NCBI GenBank assembly: GCA_013697015.1
Contig: JACCXL010000120.1
Coordinates: 1 to 6,180, forward strand
Reading direction: 5' to 3'
Length of the DNA: 6,180 nt
Origin: Chthoniobacterales bacterium
Lineage (GTDB): Bacteria > Verrucomicrobiota > Verrucomicrobiia > Chthoniobacterales > UBA10450
The notes under the pieces are model-generated. The model had not been told where the DNA came from. It saw only the letters and a program-made list of their open reading frames with translations, and made no database searches. Positions 1-6,180 of this stretch are shown in pieces. A program made the position numbers and the translations under genes. Position 1 is the first letter of the stretch. Each line of letters starts with the position of its first letter.

Positions 1-30
1 TGCTGATCGCGAACCCCGCAGGATCGTGAA

Positions 31-1129
31 ATGCCGTCGCGCGCAATGAAACTCCTCGTTCTCGCGATCGACATTGGCAGCTCCTCATTGCGCACAGTGC
101 TGTTTGATGAGCGGAGCCAACGAATCGGCGGGGGCGCGGCGAACGGACCCGCGGCGCGACCGGCGCGTGCGTCGCTGGGTTTCACCCGCGAGTTGGATTT
201 TTGGTGAGCTGTTCGGCGTGGATGAATGCAGTCATTCGATGGCGAGTGCGACCGGACTTTACAATCTTCGCGAGAGAACGTGGGACGCGGAGCTTTGCGA
301 TTTTTGCGGTGTGAAAGTCGAACAGCTGGGGACGATTTCTGATGAAGTTGAACCGGCGGGAGCGAAGTTCCGAAACGCGCAAGTTTTTACGGCGATCGGT
401 GATGGCGCGACGAGCAATTTTGGTTCAGGCGCGGACCGGCCGGGTCTCGTGGCGGTGAACATCGGCACGAGCGCGGCCCTGCGCGTGATTGAGGAGAACG
501 ACGAGTCGCGCCTTCCGTTCGGCCTCTTCCGGCATGTCGTCGACGAATCGCGCACGGTGCTCGGCGGCGCCGTCAGCAACGCCGGCAACCTGCACAGATG
601 GTGTCTGCGCGAGTTACGCCTAGGAGACGACCAGCCACTGCCGCGCCGGCGCGCGGCGGAAGACGCGCTGGCCGTGCTGCCCTTCTGGGTCAGCGAACGC
701 GCGCCGAATTGGCCGGAAGATCTGCGCGGAACGATCGTCGGGCTCACCCAATCGACGACCGCGGGAGAAATCCTGCGCGCGACGACGTGCAGCGTCTTTT
801 ACCGCCTCGCAGAAATCCTCGAGCTGATCGAGTCGGCCACGGCTGGCGCCGACGAGATCATTGTTTCTGGCGGCATCCGGCACTCGGCCGATGCGCTTCG
901 GATTCTTGCGGACGCAATGGGTCGCGATCTGCGCTTATCGAGCGAACCGGAAGCATCGCTTTGCGGGGCGGCGATCCACGTGCTGGCCGGTCTTGGCGTT
1001 GAAATCCGGCCACTGCGCGCCCCGAAAGTGATCCGATACGATCAACGCCTGGCCGAGAAACACCGCCTCCGCCGCGAACGACAAATCGCGCTCGAGCAAA
1101 TGCTCACGCCTCTTCCGTCACCTCAATAA
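31..1129 (+). pseudogene. gluconokinase-like FGGY carbohydrate kinase, internally deleted and frameshifted
   Basis: FGGY kinases phosphorylate sugars or sugar acids (here probably gluconate, by ATP) in the cytoplasm. The first frame starts at ATG 31 (AGGA seven bases upstream) or ATG 46 and gives LAIDIGSSSLRTVLFDE, the family's N-terminal phosphate-binding motif, but reaches a stop at 205-207. The rest of the family sequence is in the next frame: WVSPASWIFGELFG from about 176, AIGDGATSNFGSG near 392-430 (its Asp, codon 401-403, fits the catalytic base), the NIGTSAALRV segment, and IIVSGG near 857-874 for the nucleotide-binding domain, then EASLCGAA and a normal basic tail. Total recoverable length is about 360 residues against roughly 490 for the family, so much of the sugar-binding domain is missing between about 127 and 160. 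One deletion not divisible by three would explain both the loss and the frame change. No other disruption follows, so the event is recent or is an assembly error. Family certain; substrate tentative. Confidence 0.85.
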
Positions 1130-1286
1130 TCTCACCCGGGCGGCAGCGAATCGTCAGCACGATCGGCCGGCAACAAACGGAACAGTCCTCGATGAGCGAC
1201 TGCTCCGACTGTGAGGTGTCCACTTGAAGCGGAAAAGATTCGCCACAATGCGGACAGGCCACTTCGACTTCAGCAATCAGATCCAA
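1104..1286 (-). CDS. CPXCG motif-containing cysteine-rich protein
   Basis: A 60-residue protein that matches the small CPXCG cysteine-rich family in length and motif order. It has CPHCG at residues 11-15 and a second pair in DCSVCCRPI (Cys35, Cys38 and Cys39), a spacing expected for a zinc ribbon. The rest is acidic with short beta-like stretches. The function of the family is unknown; metal binding is inferred from the cysteines. The start is TTG at 1286: GGAG lies seven bases upstream, there is no in-frame ATG before the upstream stop, and starting later would approach the first cysteine pair. The gene begins 34 bp after the CorC-type gene stop and is probably the last gene of that operon. 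Its 3' end overlaps the kinase tail by 26 bp in the opposite orientation. Confidence 0.88.
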   Translation of the reverse strand: MDLIAEVEVACPHCGESFPLQVDTSQSEQSLIEDCSVCCRPIVLTIRCRPGEIIEVTEEA

Positions 1287-1320
1287 GCGTGCGCTCCGGT
1301 TAGAGCCGATTTATGGAGAG

Positions 1321-2754
1321 CTAAAGCGCAACGTCCCGTTTGACGTTGTTCGCAGGGAGCAGCGCATCGTCCGCTCTGCGGAAGTGCAATTGCTCGACGC
1401 GCCTTCCATTCGTCTGCGCGATCGTAACGAGATAATTTTCGATCGTGACTTGCTCTCCCTGCTTGGGGAGATGGCCGAGCAGGTGTGTGACATAACCGCC
1501 GATTGTGCTGACGTCCGCACTTTCCAAGGCCAGCCCGGCAAGATCCTGCAACTCATACAGACCGACCGCGCCATCAACCGTGAACTCGTTTTCGTTGATC
1601 TCGCTGAACTCTTCCTTCTCCGAATCGAACTCATCCTGAATATCGCCGACGAGCTCCTCCAGCACGTTTTCCAGCGTGACCATCCCGACGGTGCCACCGT
1701 ATTCGTCCACCACAATCGCGAGGTGGGCATGACGTGTCAGAAAAAGGCTCAACAGTTTCTCGAGCAGCATCATCTCGGGAACCGGAATCAATTCGCGCTT
1801 GATGCGCAGCAAATCAGGATGCGGATCACGCATCATCGGCACGAGCTCTTTTATATGAACGAGACCGACAGTATTATCGAGATGACCACGGCAGAGAGGG
1901 AAACGCGTGTGGCGCGAGGCCAGAGCTTTCTTGATGTTGTCCTCGAAACTGTCTTCGAGATCGAGCGATACGACTTCGCCACGAGGGGTCATGATATCGC
2001 GCACCACGCGCCGCCGGAGGTCGAGCGCATTCATGAGCAGGTCGCGTCCAAGTGCGGACACCTCGTCCGATTTTTCGCTTTGATCGAGAATCAGCCGTAA
2101 CTCTTCTTCGCTATGGGCCAGCTCAGTTCCGGCGACCGGCTGAATCCGCAGCAATGTTTGGAGCACGAAATTGGACGACTTGTGCAACAGCCAAATGACC
2201 GGCTTGAACAAGATGTAGAAAGCGCCCAAGGGCCGCACGAGCAACAGCGACGTAGCCAATGGATTGCCAATGGCGATGTACTTCGGGGCCAACTCGCCGA
2301 AAACAATGTGCAGGAAGGTGATCGCGAAAAATGCGAGGGCGATCGAAACGGCGGAAACGATGGCATGGGAATGAATGCCGGCGAGAGCAAACCCCGGCTG
2401 CAGCATCGCGGCTAGGAATTGCTCGCCCACCCAGCCCAAGGCGAGGCTGGCGAGCGTGACGCCCAGTTGCGTGGCGGACAGATACGCATCGAGATGCGCG
2501 CGCACATGCTTCGCGAAAGTCGCGCGCAGGTTCCCCTCTTCCACCAGTGCATCGAGTTGACTGCTCCGCACCTTTACGATCGCGAATTCGCACGCGACGA
2601 AGAAGCCGTTCAAAACGACAAGCGCCGCGATGGCAGCGAGCTTGGTCAGCAGGAGACTGGGCGAATCCCAGTGTTCCGCAATCGCTTCCGCCAGCGAGGC
2701 AAAGGCTAATGGAGATAGAAACGAAATGCTCATCGAACGGATGCGCGCCGGCAT
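1321..2754 (-). CDS. CNNM/CBS-domain CorC-HlyC family membrane protein
   Basis: A 477-residue inner-membrane protein of the family often labelled hemolysin or CorC, linked in characterised members to divalent cation (Mg2+, Co2+) transport or resistance. Numbered from ATG 2754, it has a CNNM/DUF21 membrane domain at about 35-200 with hydrophobic segments near 38-58, 92-120, 130-155 and 165-192 and the typical NGFFVACEFA and ATQLGVTLASLALGW. A CBS pair follows at about 250-375, with VRDIMTPRGEV opening the first and VVDEYGGTVGMVTLENVLEE in the second. The CorC_HlyC C-terminal domain spans about 390-460. Length and order are normal. ATG 2754 is chosen because AGGGG sits six bases upstream; TTG 2760 and ATG 2733 are alternatives. 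It lies 24 bp after rpsN and 34 bp before the CPXCG gene, all on one strand. The transported ion cannot be told from sequence. Confidence 0.93.
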   Translation of the reverse strand: MPARIRSMSISFLSPLAFASLAEAIAEHWDSPSLLLTKLAAIAALVVLNGFFVACEFAIVKVRSSQLDALVEEGNLRATFAKHVRAHLDAYLSATQLGVTLASLALGWVGEQFLAAMLQPGFALAGIHSHAIVSAVSIALAFFAITFLHIVFGELAPKYIAIGNPLATSLLLVRPLGAFYILFKPVIWLLHKSSNFVLQTLLRIQPVAGTELAHSEEELRLILDQSEKSDEVSALGRDLLMNALDLRRRVVRDIMTPRGEVVSLDLEDSFEDNIKKALASRHTRFPLCRGHLDNTVGLVHIKELVPMMRDPHPDLLRIKRELIPVPEMMLLEKLLSLFLTRHAHLAIVVDEYGGTVGMVTLENVLEELVGDIQDEFDSEKEEFSEINENEFTVDGAVGLYELQDLAGLALESADVSTIGGYVTHLLGHLPKQGEQVTIENYLVTIAQTNGRRVEQLHFRRADDALLPANNVKRDVAL

Positions 2755-2778
2755 CCGCAACCCCTGCGGCGACGAATC

Positions 2779-3048
2779 CTACCAGCTCGACTTCGTGACG
2801 CCAGGGATGAACCCGGCAGAAGCCAGCTCGCGAAACGTTAGCCGCGAAACCTTGAAGCGGCGAATGAAGGCACGCCGACGTCCGCTGACCTCACAGCGGT
2901 TGACCACGCGCGTGGGGCTCGCGTCGCGCGGCAATTGTGAAAGCGCAGCGTAATCCTTGTTTGCCTTCAACTCCGCGCGTAACGCGGCGTACTTCTTCAC
3001 GGTCGCACGCTTGCGTTCGTTGCGGTTAATCCAGGAGGTCTTCGCCAT
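2779..3048 (-). CDS. rpsN: 30S ribosomal protein S14, zinc-free type
   Basis: An 89-residue S14 of the small ribosomal subunit head, needed for 30S assembly. It starts MAKTSWINRNERKR and ends with the conserved FRELASAGFIPGV and KSSW tail, giving a full-length protein of the 89-residue class. Zinc-binding S14 proteins carry four cysteines in a CxxC...CxxC arrangement; here only the first remains (Cys52) and the other positions are Ser55, Ser68 and Thr71, so this is a C-minus form that should not need zinc. The ATG at 3048 is fixed by homology, although the frame stays open upstream to 3174. No Shine-Dalgarno precedes it; a pyrimidine-rich leader does. It stands apart from the usual spc ribosomal operon and leads a likely operon with the CorC-type and CPXCG genes. 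Whether the genome has a second, zinc-binding S14 cannot be seen here. Confidence 0.96.
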   Translation of the reverse strand: MAKTSWINRNERKRATVKKYAALRAELKANKDYAALSQLPRDASPTRVVNRCEVSGRRRAFIRRFKVSRLTFRELASAGFIPGVTKSSW

Positions 3049-3159
3049 AAAGGAACGCGGAAAGTAACGGAAAGCGGCCTGGACGCAAGCGGATTTATTG
3101 CCACAAGGCCGTCGCTTAGCGCGGCGCAACCTGGGCCTCTCGCGTATCGTGTCCCAGCT
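3049..3159. promoter_or_regulatory. divergent intergenic region
   Basis: These 111 bp separate rpsN (minus) from the hypothetical gene at 3160 (plus), so promoters for both directions are expected here or within the upstream parts of the genes. I see no convincing -35/-10 pair on either strand and no clear Zur-type palindrome. The 26 bases next to the rpsN start are strongly pyrimidine-rich on the rpsN sense strand. The call rests on gene orientation, not on a recognised motif. Confidence 0.4.
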
Positions 3160-3957
3160 ATGTTTCCCCTGCACATTAAGATGCTGCCCACTTCAGCGAT
3201 CGATCTTGAGCGGGCCTTGAATGACGCGCTGCGGCGGGTCGCAATTACATCCGACAAATCCGTGCGCGTAGGAGACCTATCGTATCCTGATCTCGACGAG
3301 ATCGTCGTCGTCCTGGAAGGCGCGACCTTGAAAAGTGAAGCTGCTCGCCCGCCTATCCTGGCTACCACTCGAGAACCTGCTTTGACCGCGCGGAAGTTGC
3401 TGATTCGAGGACGAAAGCTTTCCGCCGGACCTGCGAACATCGATTTCGCGCTGGGAGCGAGTGACGTGGTCCTCGCGCAGACCCGCGATGAAAACAGCAA
3501 CGTCGTTCTCGTTCTGCAGGCAGCCTCCTCCGGAGCAATCGAAGTTACTCTTGCGCGCAGCGACCTTGAGGCGGTGATCGCGGAACTCGCCCGAAATGAA
3601 GCCGGCCAGCATGGCGTAACGATCGAGAAGGTGAAGCTCGACCTCGTTCCGCACGGTCCGCGCGAGGTCGCCGCGGAAGTGCGATTCACGGCGCGAAAGC
3701 TCTTTTTCACGGCGAGCATCCGAATCACGGCCCGATTGGAAATAGACGAGCAAATGACCGCCCGCCTCTCTGGGCTCGCGTGCACGGGAGAAGGAACAAT
3801 CGGGACGCTGGCATGCGGATTCCTGGCGCCGCGTTTGCGAAAACTGGACGGCCGCAGCTTTCCGTTCTCCGTCTTACCGCTGGGCGAGATCAAATTCAGG
3901 GATGTGCGATTTGATCTCGCCGATTCTGTAAAAGTCACCGCTGAGTTCGGCGCTTGA
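3160..3957 (+). CDS. hypothetical protein, weakly LmeA/DUF2993-like
   Basis: A 265-residue protein that I do not recognise with certainty. It has alternating hydrophobic beta-type stretches (DEIVVVLEGATLK, NVVLVLQ, GAIEVTLA, ASIRITARLEID), a glycine-rich turn near 209-220, and a C-terminal run with SFPFSVLPLGEIKFRDVRF and a closing VKVTAEFG. This pattern resembles the lipid-binding DUF2993/LmeA-like family, in which repeated strands end with a short LPLG-like segment, but the match is by eye only. No signal peptide or membrane helix is visible, which is unusual for that family. The start may be ATG 3160 or ATG 3181 (MLPTSAIDLERAL), neither with a Shine-Dalgarno. It is transcribed away from rpsN, with 52 bp to the next gene on the same strand. 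The reading frame is trusted because of its length and protein-like composition. Confidence 0.75.
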   Translation: MFPLHIKMLPTSAIDLERALNDALRRVAITSDKSVRVGDLSYPDLDEIVVVLEGATLKSEAARPPILATTREPALTARKLLIRGRKLSAGPANIDFALGASDVVLAQTRDENSNVVLVLQAASSGAIEVTLARSDLEAVIAELARNEAGQHGVTIEKVKLDLVPHGPREVAAEVRFTARKLFFTASIRITARLEIDEQMTARLSGLACTGEGTIGTLACGFLAPRLRKLDGRSFPFSVLPLGEIKFRDVRFDLADSVKVTAEFGA

Positions 3958-4009
3958 CTTCCGTCTGCAAAGGTTTTGCGCCTTTGGGGAACATGCGATA
4001 AGTAAAAGT

Positions 4010-4672
4010 ATGGCCGGCTACGACCACGATCCGGATGGTGCCTGGGATGAGTATCAGTGGGAAAGATTTCTGCAGCAGCAGGACCATAAGACGGAGAAGT
4101 ACATGGAGCTGCTCGAGAAATATCTCGACCACCCGGAGCGTGATCAGATCATCGCGCGGGAGATGGGCTGGACACAGCTGCTCAAATCGGACGGTTGGAA
4201 TGACGACGCGGACGCGCTGCTGGCGGATGAAGCGGCCTCAAACGAGAGCGCCGAAGGAGATGCTCCCTCTTTTCTGCAAAAGACCGAGAGCTTCGAAGAC
4301 CACACTCTGTATCGCTCCGCTTTTGCCCTCACGATCTGGATCGATCAGCTCTTCGACGAAGATCCCTCCCTGCAAAATGAGCCGGCCGCAGTGAAGCTGG
4401 CGACACATTCCGCTCTGGCCAGCGCGAAACTGGCCGCGGCGTTGAGTGACGACGACGTCGATGAGATCGGGATGACGATCGCGTATTTGAAACGCGCACT
4501 AAAGGCGGTGACCCAGTCGATGGACGCTGGCGGGCAACTGTTGGCCGAGGAGTTGATTACGCCGCGGCAGCATGGGGCGCTAATGCAGCGTCTATTCCAT
4601 GTCCGCGACGGTGTGATCTCGTTGATGGGGGAGTATCGGGGTGAGTGGCGGCGGCGTTTCGGCAGCCGGTAG
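4010..4672 (+). CDS. acidic helical hypothetical protein upstream of the ECF sigma gene
   Basis: A 220-residue soluble protein with no family that I recognise. The N-terminal 1-60 is rich in aromatic and charged residues (GAWDEYQWERFLQQQ, YMELLEKYLDHPER) and likely helical. Residues 61-95 are acidic and low in complexity, a probable linker. Residues 96-215 look like a helical bundle (YRSAFALTIWIDQLFDED; ATHSALASAKLAAALSDDD; MTIAYLKRALKAVTQS; GALMQRLFHVRDGVISLMGEY) ending in a basic tail. There is no signal peptide or transmembrane segment, so it is probably cytoplasmic. ATG 4010 is the first start and has no clear Shine-Dalgarno. The stop is 38 bp before the preferred sigma start, so joint transcription with the sigma operon is plausible. 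A role as a regulator or partner of that system is only inference from position. Confidence 0.78.
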   Translation: MAGYDHDPDGAWDEYQWERFLQQQDHKTEKYMELLEKYLDHPERDQIIAREMGWTQLLKSDGWNDDADALLADEAASNESAEGDAPSFLQKTESFEDHTLYRSAFALTIWIDQLFDEDPSLQNEPAAVKLATHSALASAKLAAALSDDDVDEIGMTIAYLKRALKAVTQSMDAGGQLLAEELITPRQHGALMQRLFHVRDGVISLMGEYRGEWRRRFGSR

Positions 4673-4710
4673 CCCGGTTGAATGAAATCAGCCTGCGCCC
4701 GTCCAAACTA

Positions 4711-5322
4711 ATGCACACGGAAGCGACTGTGGCTCAAGCCGATGTGTCGGAGTTGGATTTGGTGAAAAGTGCCCAAACCGGCGATACCGACGCGTTCGAC
4801 CAGCTGGTAAGCCGATACCGGACGCGAGTTTTTGGTATGATCTACAACATGGTACATAACGAGCAGGATGCCTGGGACTTAGCCCAGGATAGCTTCCTGA
4901 AGGCGTGGAAATCGGTCGCTCGATTCCGCGGCCAATCATCGTTTTATACCTGGATCTATCGGATCGTGATGAACGTCACGATTGACTGGTTGCGTAAGAA
5001 ACAAGTCAAAGGTTCCGGCGCTGAATTCAATGACGAGGTGCAGTTGAAAGAGATTGATCCGGCGTCCCGCACGGTCCCGAAAGCCGACGCGCTGCCGCAT
5101 CAGCGCATGGAAGGACAGGAGATTCGCGCGCGCATTGACGCCGCGATCGCACAGCTTTCGCCCGAACATCGCGCCGTCATTTTGATGAAGGAAACCGAGG
5201 ACATGCAGTATCACGAGATCGCGGAGATGCTCGGGTGCTCCATTGGAACGGTCATGTCGCGCCTGTTCTATGCGCGCAAAAAACTGCAGACTTTATTGAG
5301 AGATGTTTATGAAAACGTTTGA
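4711..5322 (+). CDS. ECF-type RNA polymerase sigma factor (sigma-70 family, RpoE-like)
   Basis: A 203-residue alternative sigma factor that would direct RNA polymerase to its own set of promoters. Region 2 spans about 26-97 with DAFDQLVSRYRTRVF, the core-binding DAWDLAQDSFLKAWK, and FRGQSSFYTWIYRIVMN followed by DWLRKK for -10 recognition. A variable linker covers about 98-138. Region 4 spans about 140-197 with LSPEHRAVILMKE and a helix-turn-helix (YHEIAEMLGCSIGTVMSRLFYARKK is split over 167-191) for -35 recognition. Length and order are normal for the group 4 (ECF) class. ATG 4711 is chosen: a GTG at 4645 would add 22 residues that look unrelated to the family and would overlap the previous gene. 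The gene overlaps the anti-sigma start by 14 nt. No obvious self-recognised ECF promoter is seen upstream. Confidence 0.94.
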   Translation: MHTEATVAQADVSELDLVKSAQTGDTDAFDQLVSRYRTRVFGMIYNMVHNEQDAWDLAQDSFLKAWKSVARFRGQSSFYTWIYRIVMNVTIDWLRKKQVKGSGAEFNDEVQLKEIDPASRTVPKADALPHQRMEGQEIRARIDAAIAQLSPEHRAVILMKETEDMQYHEIAEMLGCSIGTVMSRLFYARKKLQTLLRDVYENV

Positions 5323-5830
5323 GGAGAAATGGACCGCTTGGGTCGACGGCGAGCTGAGCGGAACAGAGCTGGCGGAATTTGAAGCGTCCCTGCCTGATCG
5401 TGCCACTGCCGAAGCCGAGAAGCGCGAGTCGCATGAGCTCGGCACGTTCCTACGCGAGCACCTCCAGGGTCGGGCGATGGCTAACGAAGAGTTCTTCGGG
5501 CATCAATTGCGCCAGGCAATCGCGATAGAGCAAAGCCCGCAAAGATCCCCGGTTGTGCGGGAGAGCCGCTCCGCTTGGTGGTCGATAGGCCGTCTCGCGT
5601 GGGCCGGTGCTGCGTCACTCGCCATTTTTGTGGTCTGCACGTTTTTCGTCTTGCGCGAAAAGGAAACCGGCGACCAATCGCAGTATCTTTCGCAAATTTT
5701 GAAGGCGCGAGTTGATCCCGCGGTCAGCCCCAATGCGACAATCTCGATGTTCGAATCAAAAGAGGACAAAGTGACGGTGCTCTGGGTGGACGGCTTGCAG
5801 TCGTTGCCATCAGAGTACGCGACAAAGTAA
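5309..5830 (+). CDS. single-pass membrane anti-sigma factor
   Basis: A 173-residue protein placed and built as the anti-sigma partner of the preceding ECF factor. The cytoplasmic N-terminus carries KWTAWVDGELSGTELAEFEASL, the typical opening of anti-sigma domains, followed by a helical, charged stretch to about residue 75. One transmembrane segment lies near 95-116 (AWAGAASLAIFVVCTFFVL). The C-terminal 55 residues should be periplasmic and end in KVTVLWVDGLQSLPSEY, a strand-like patch. There is no His-x3-Cys-x2-Cys zinc motif, so it is not of the zinc-binding (ZAS) class. ATG 5309 is preferred over 5303, because GAGAG lies six bases before it and one base before the other. It overlaps the sigma gene by 14 nt, which suggests coupled translation. 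The partner assignment is inferred from position and topology. Confidence 0.85.
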   Translation: MKTFEEKWTAWVDGELSGTELAEFEASLPDRATAEAEKRESHELGTFLREHLQGRAMANEEFFGHQLRQAIAIEQSPQRSPVVRESRSAWWSIGRLAWAGAASLAIFVVCTFFVLREKETGDQSQYLSQILKARVDPAVSPNATISMFESKEDKVTVLWVDGLQSLPSEYATK

Positions 5831-5837
5831 CGGCGCG

Positions 5838-6180
5838 ATGCGAAGTCGAGCTTTGCCCTGCATCTGCGCGCTCGCCGCGTTGGTGTCGAGCGCAACGGCG
5901 CGGGACGTTGCGGCTGCAGAAAGCGTCTGGAGCGGGTTGGTCATCGCCAACAATGTCGCGCAACCGGCGCCCGTTCCCGTCGATCTACGACGGCTGGAAG
6001 AAACCTTGAAGGAGCTCTTCGGTTACAACCAATTCAAGGTCATCGGACAAGCCAACAAGACTCTCAAAACAGGCGACGAAGACTGGCTCGCCTCCAGCAA
6101 ATATTTTTCGCTCCACGTTGATTCGCGTGTCTCAACCAGTTCGAGCTACGTCCTGAACTTGCAGCTGTTTCAGGAACAGA
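5838..6180 (+). CDS. secreted hypothetical protein in the sigma operon, 3' end outside window
   Basis: An open frame with no stop before the window edge; 114 residues are visible. It begins with a probable signal peptide (MRSRALPCICALAALVSSATA, with cleavage after ATA near residue 21). The mature part has AESVWSGLVIANNV, a helix DLRRLEETLKELFGYNQFKV, then GQANKTLKTGDEDWLASSKYF and beta-type SLHVDSRV and SYVLNLQLFQ. I do not recognise a named family. It starts 7 nt after the anti-sigma stop on the same strand, so it is almost certainly in the same operon, and export would place it on the same side as the anti-sigma C-terminus. A sensing or effector role in the envelope is inference. The start lacks a Shine-Dalgarno, but the signal peptide right after the ATG supports it. 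Confidence 0.78.
   Translation, partial: MRSRALPCICALAALVSSATARDVAAAESVWSGLVIANNVAQPAPVPVDLRRLEETLKELFGYNQFKVIGQANKTLKTGDEDWLASSKYFSLHVDSRVSTSSSYVLNLQLFQEQ

Noticed and set aside
1..49. Possible 3' end of an upstream gene (frames ending at TGA 27-29 or TGA 47-49, the latter overlapping ATG 46)
   Set aside because: Fewer than 16 codons are visible, and neither frame can be linked to a family.
259..747. Minus-strand open frame opposite the kinase
   Set aside because: Ser/Arg-rich translation without motifs, antisense to clear FGGY kinase sequence.
1384..2100. Long open frame (238 codons) on the plus strand
   Set aside because: It lies fully antisense to the well-supported CorC-type gene and has no recognisable family; it is a shadow of GC-rich coding sequence.
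2997..3938. Minus-strand open frame of 313 codons opposite the hypothetical gene
   Set aside because: Its translation is dominated by Arg, Ser and Thr with no domain pattern, and it runs into rpsN. The plus-strand frame has much more protein-like composition.
3968..3986. Small hairpin CAAAGG / CCTTTG after the stop at 3957, with an alternative GCAAA / TTTGC pairing
   Set aside because: Only 5-6 base pairs, no following T tract on either strand; too weak to call a terminator or switch.
4645..4710. GTG start giving a longer sigma factor
   Set aside because: The added residues do not resemble an ECF N-terminus and would overlap the previous gene; ATG 4711 gives a normal-length protein.

Overview
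The window is about 6.2 kb of GC-rich, gene-dense bacterial chromosome. Most starts lack a clear Shine-Dalgarno site. The gene set (lone zinc-free S14 next to a CorC-type protein and a CPXCG protein; an ECF sigma / membrane anti-sigma / secreted protein series; lineage-type hypotheticals) suggests a soil Verrucomicrobium such as the Chthoniobacterales / Udaeobacter group. That assignment is inference from gene style, not proven here. No mobile element, CRISPR array, tRNA or rRNA was seen.

Layout. (1) 31-1129, plus: a gluconokinase-like FGGY sugar kinase whose N-terminal phosphate-binding motif and C-terminal half lie in different reading frames, with roughly 110-140 codons of the family missing between them. 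It is a pseudogene or an assembly error. (2) 1104-3048, minus: a compact likely operon, rpsN (S14, zinc-free type) then a CNNM/CBS CorC-HlyC-family membrane protein then a small CPXCG zinc-ribbon protein, with gaps of 24 and 34 bp. Its last gene overlaps the kinase tail by 26 bp, tail to tail. (3) 3049-3159: a 111-bp divergent intergenic region. (4) 3160-3957, plus: a beta-rich hypothetical protein, weakly like the LmeA/DUF2993 type. (5) 4010-4672, plus: an acidic, helical hypothetical protein. (6) 4711-5322, 5309-5830 and 5838 to the window end, plus: an ECF sigma factor, an overlapping single-pass membrane anti-sigma factor, and a secreted protein cut by the window edge.

How they work together. 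The sigma and anti-sigma genes overlap by 14 nt and the secreted-protein gene starts 7 nt after the anti-sigma stop, so these three look like one envelope-sensing unit. The hypothetical at 4010 ends 38 nt before the sigma start and may be transcribed with them. The minus-strand operon joins a ribosomal protein that has lost its zinc ligands to a possible metal-ion transporter and a probable zinc-binding small protein; a shared metal theme is possible but unproven. The most notable points are the broken kinase, the three-gene sigma module with its unrecognised secreted partner, and the zinc-free S14 with a pyrimidine-rich leader.
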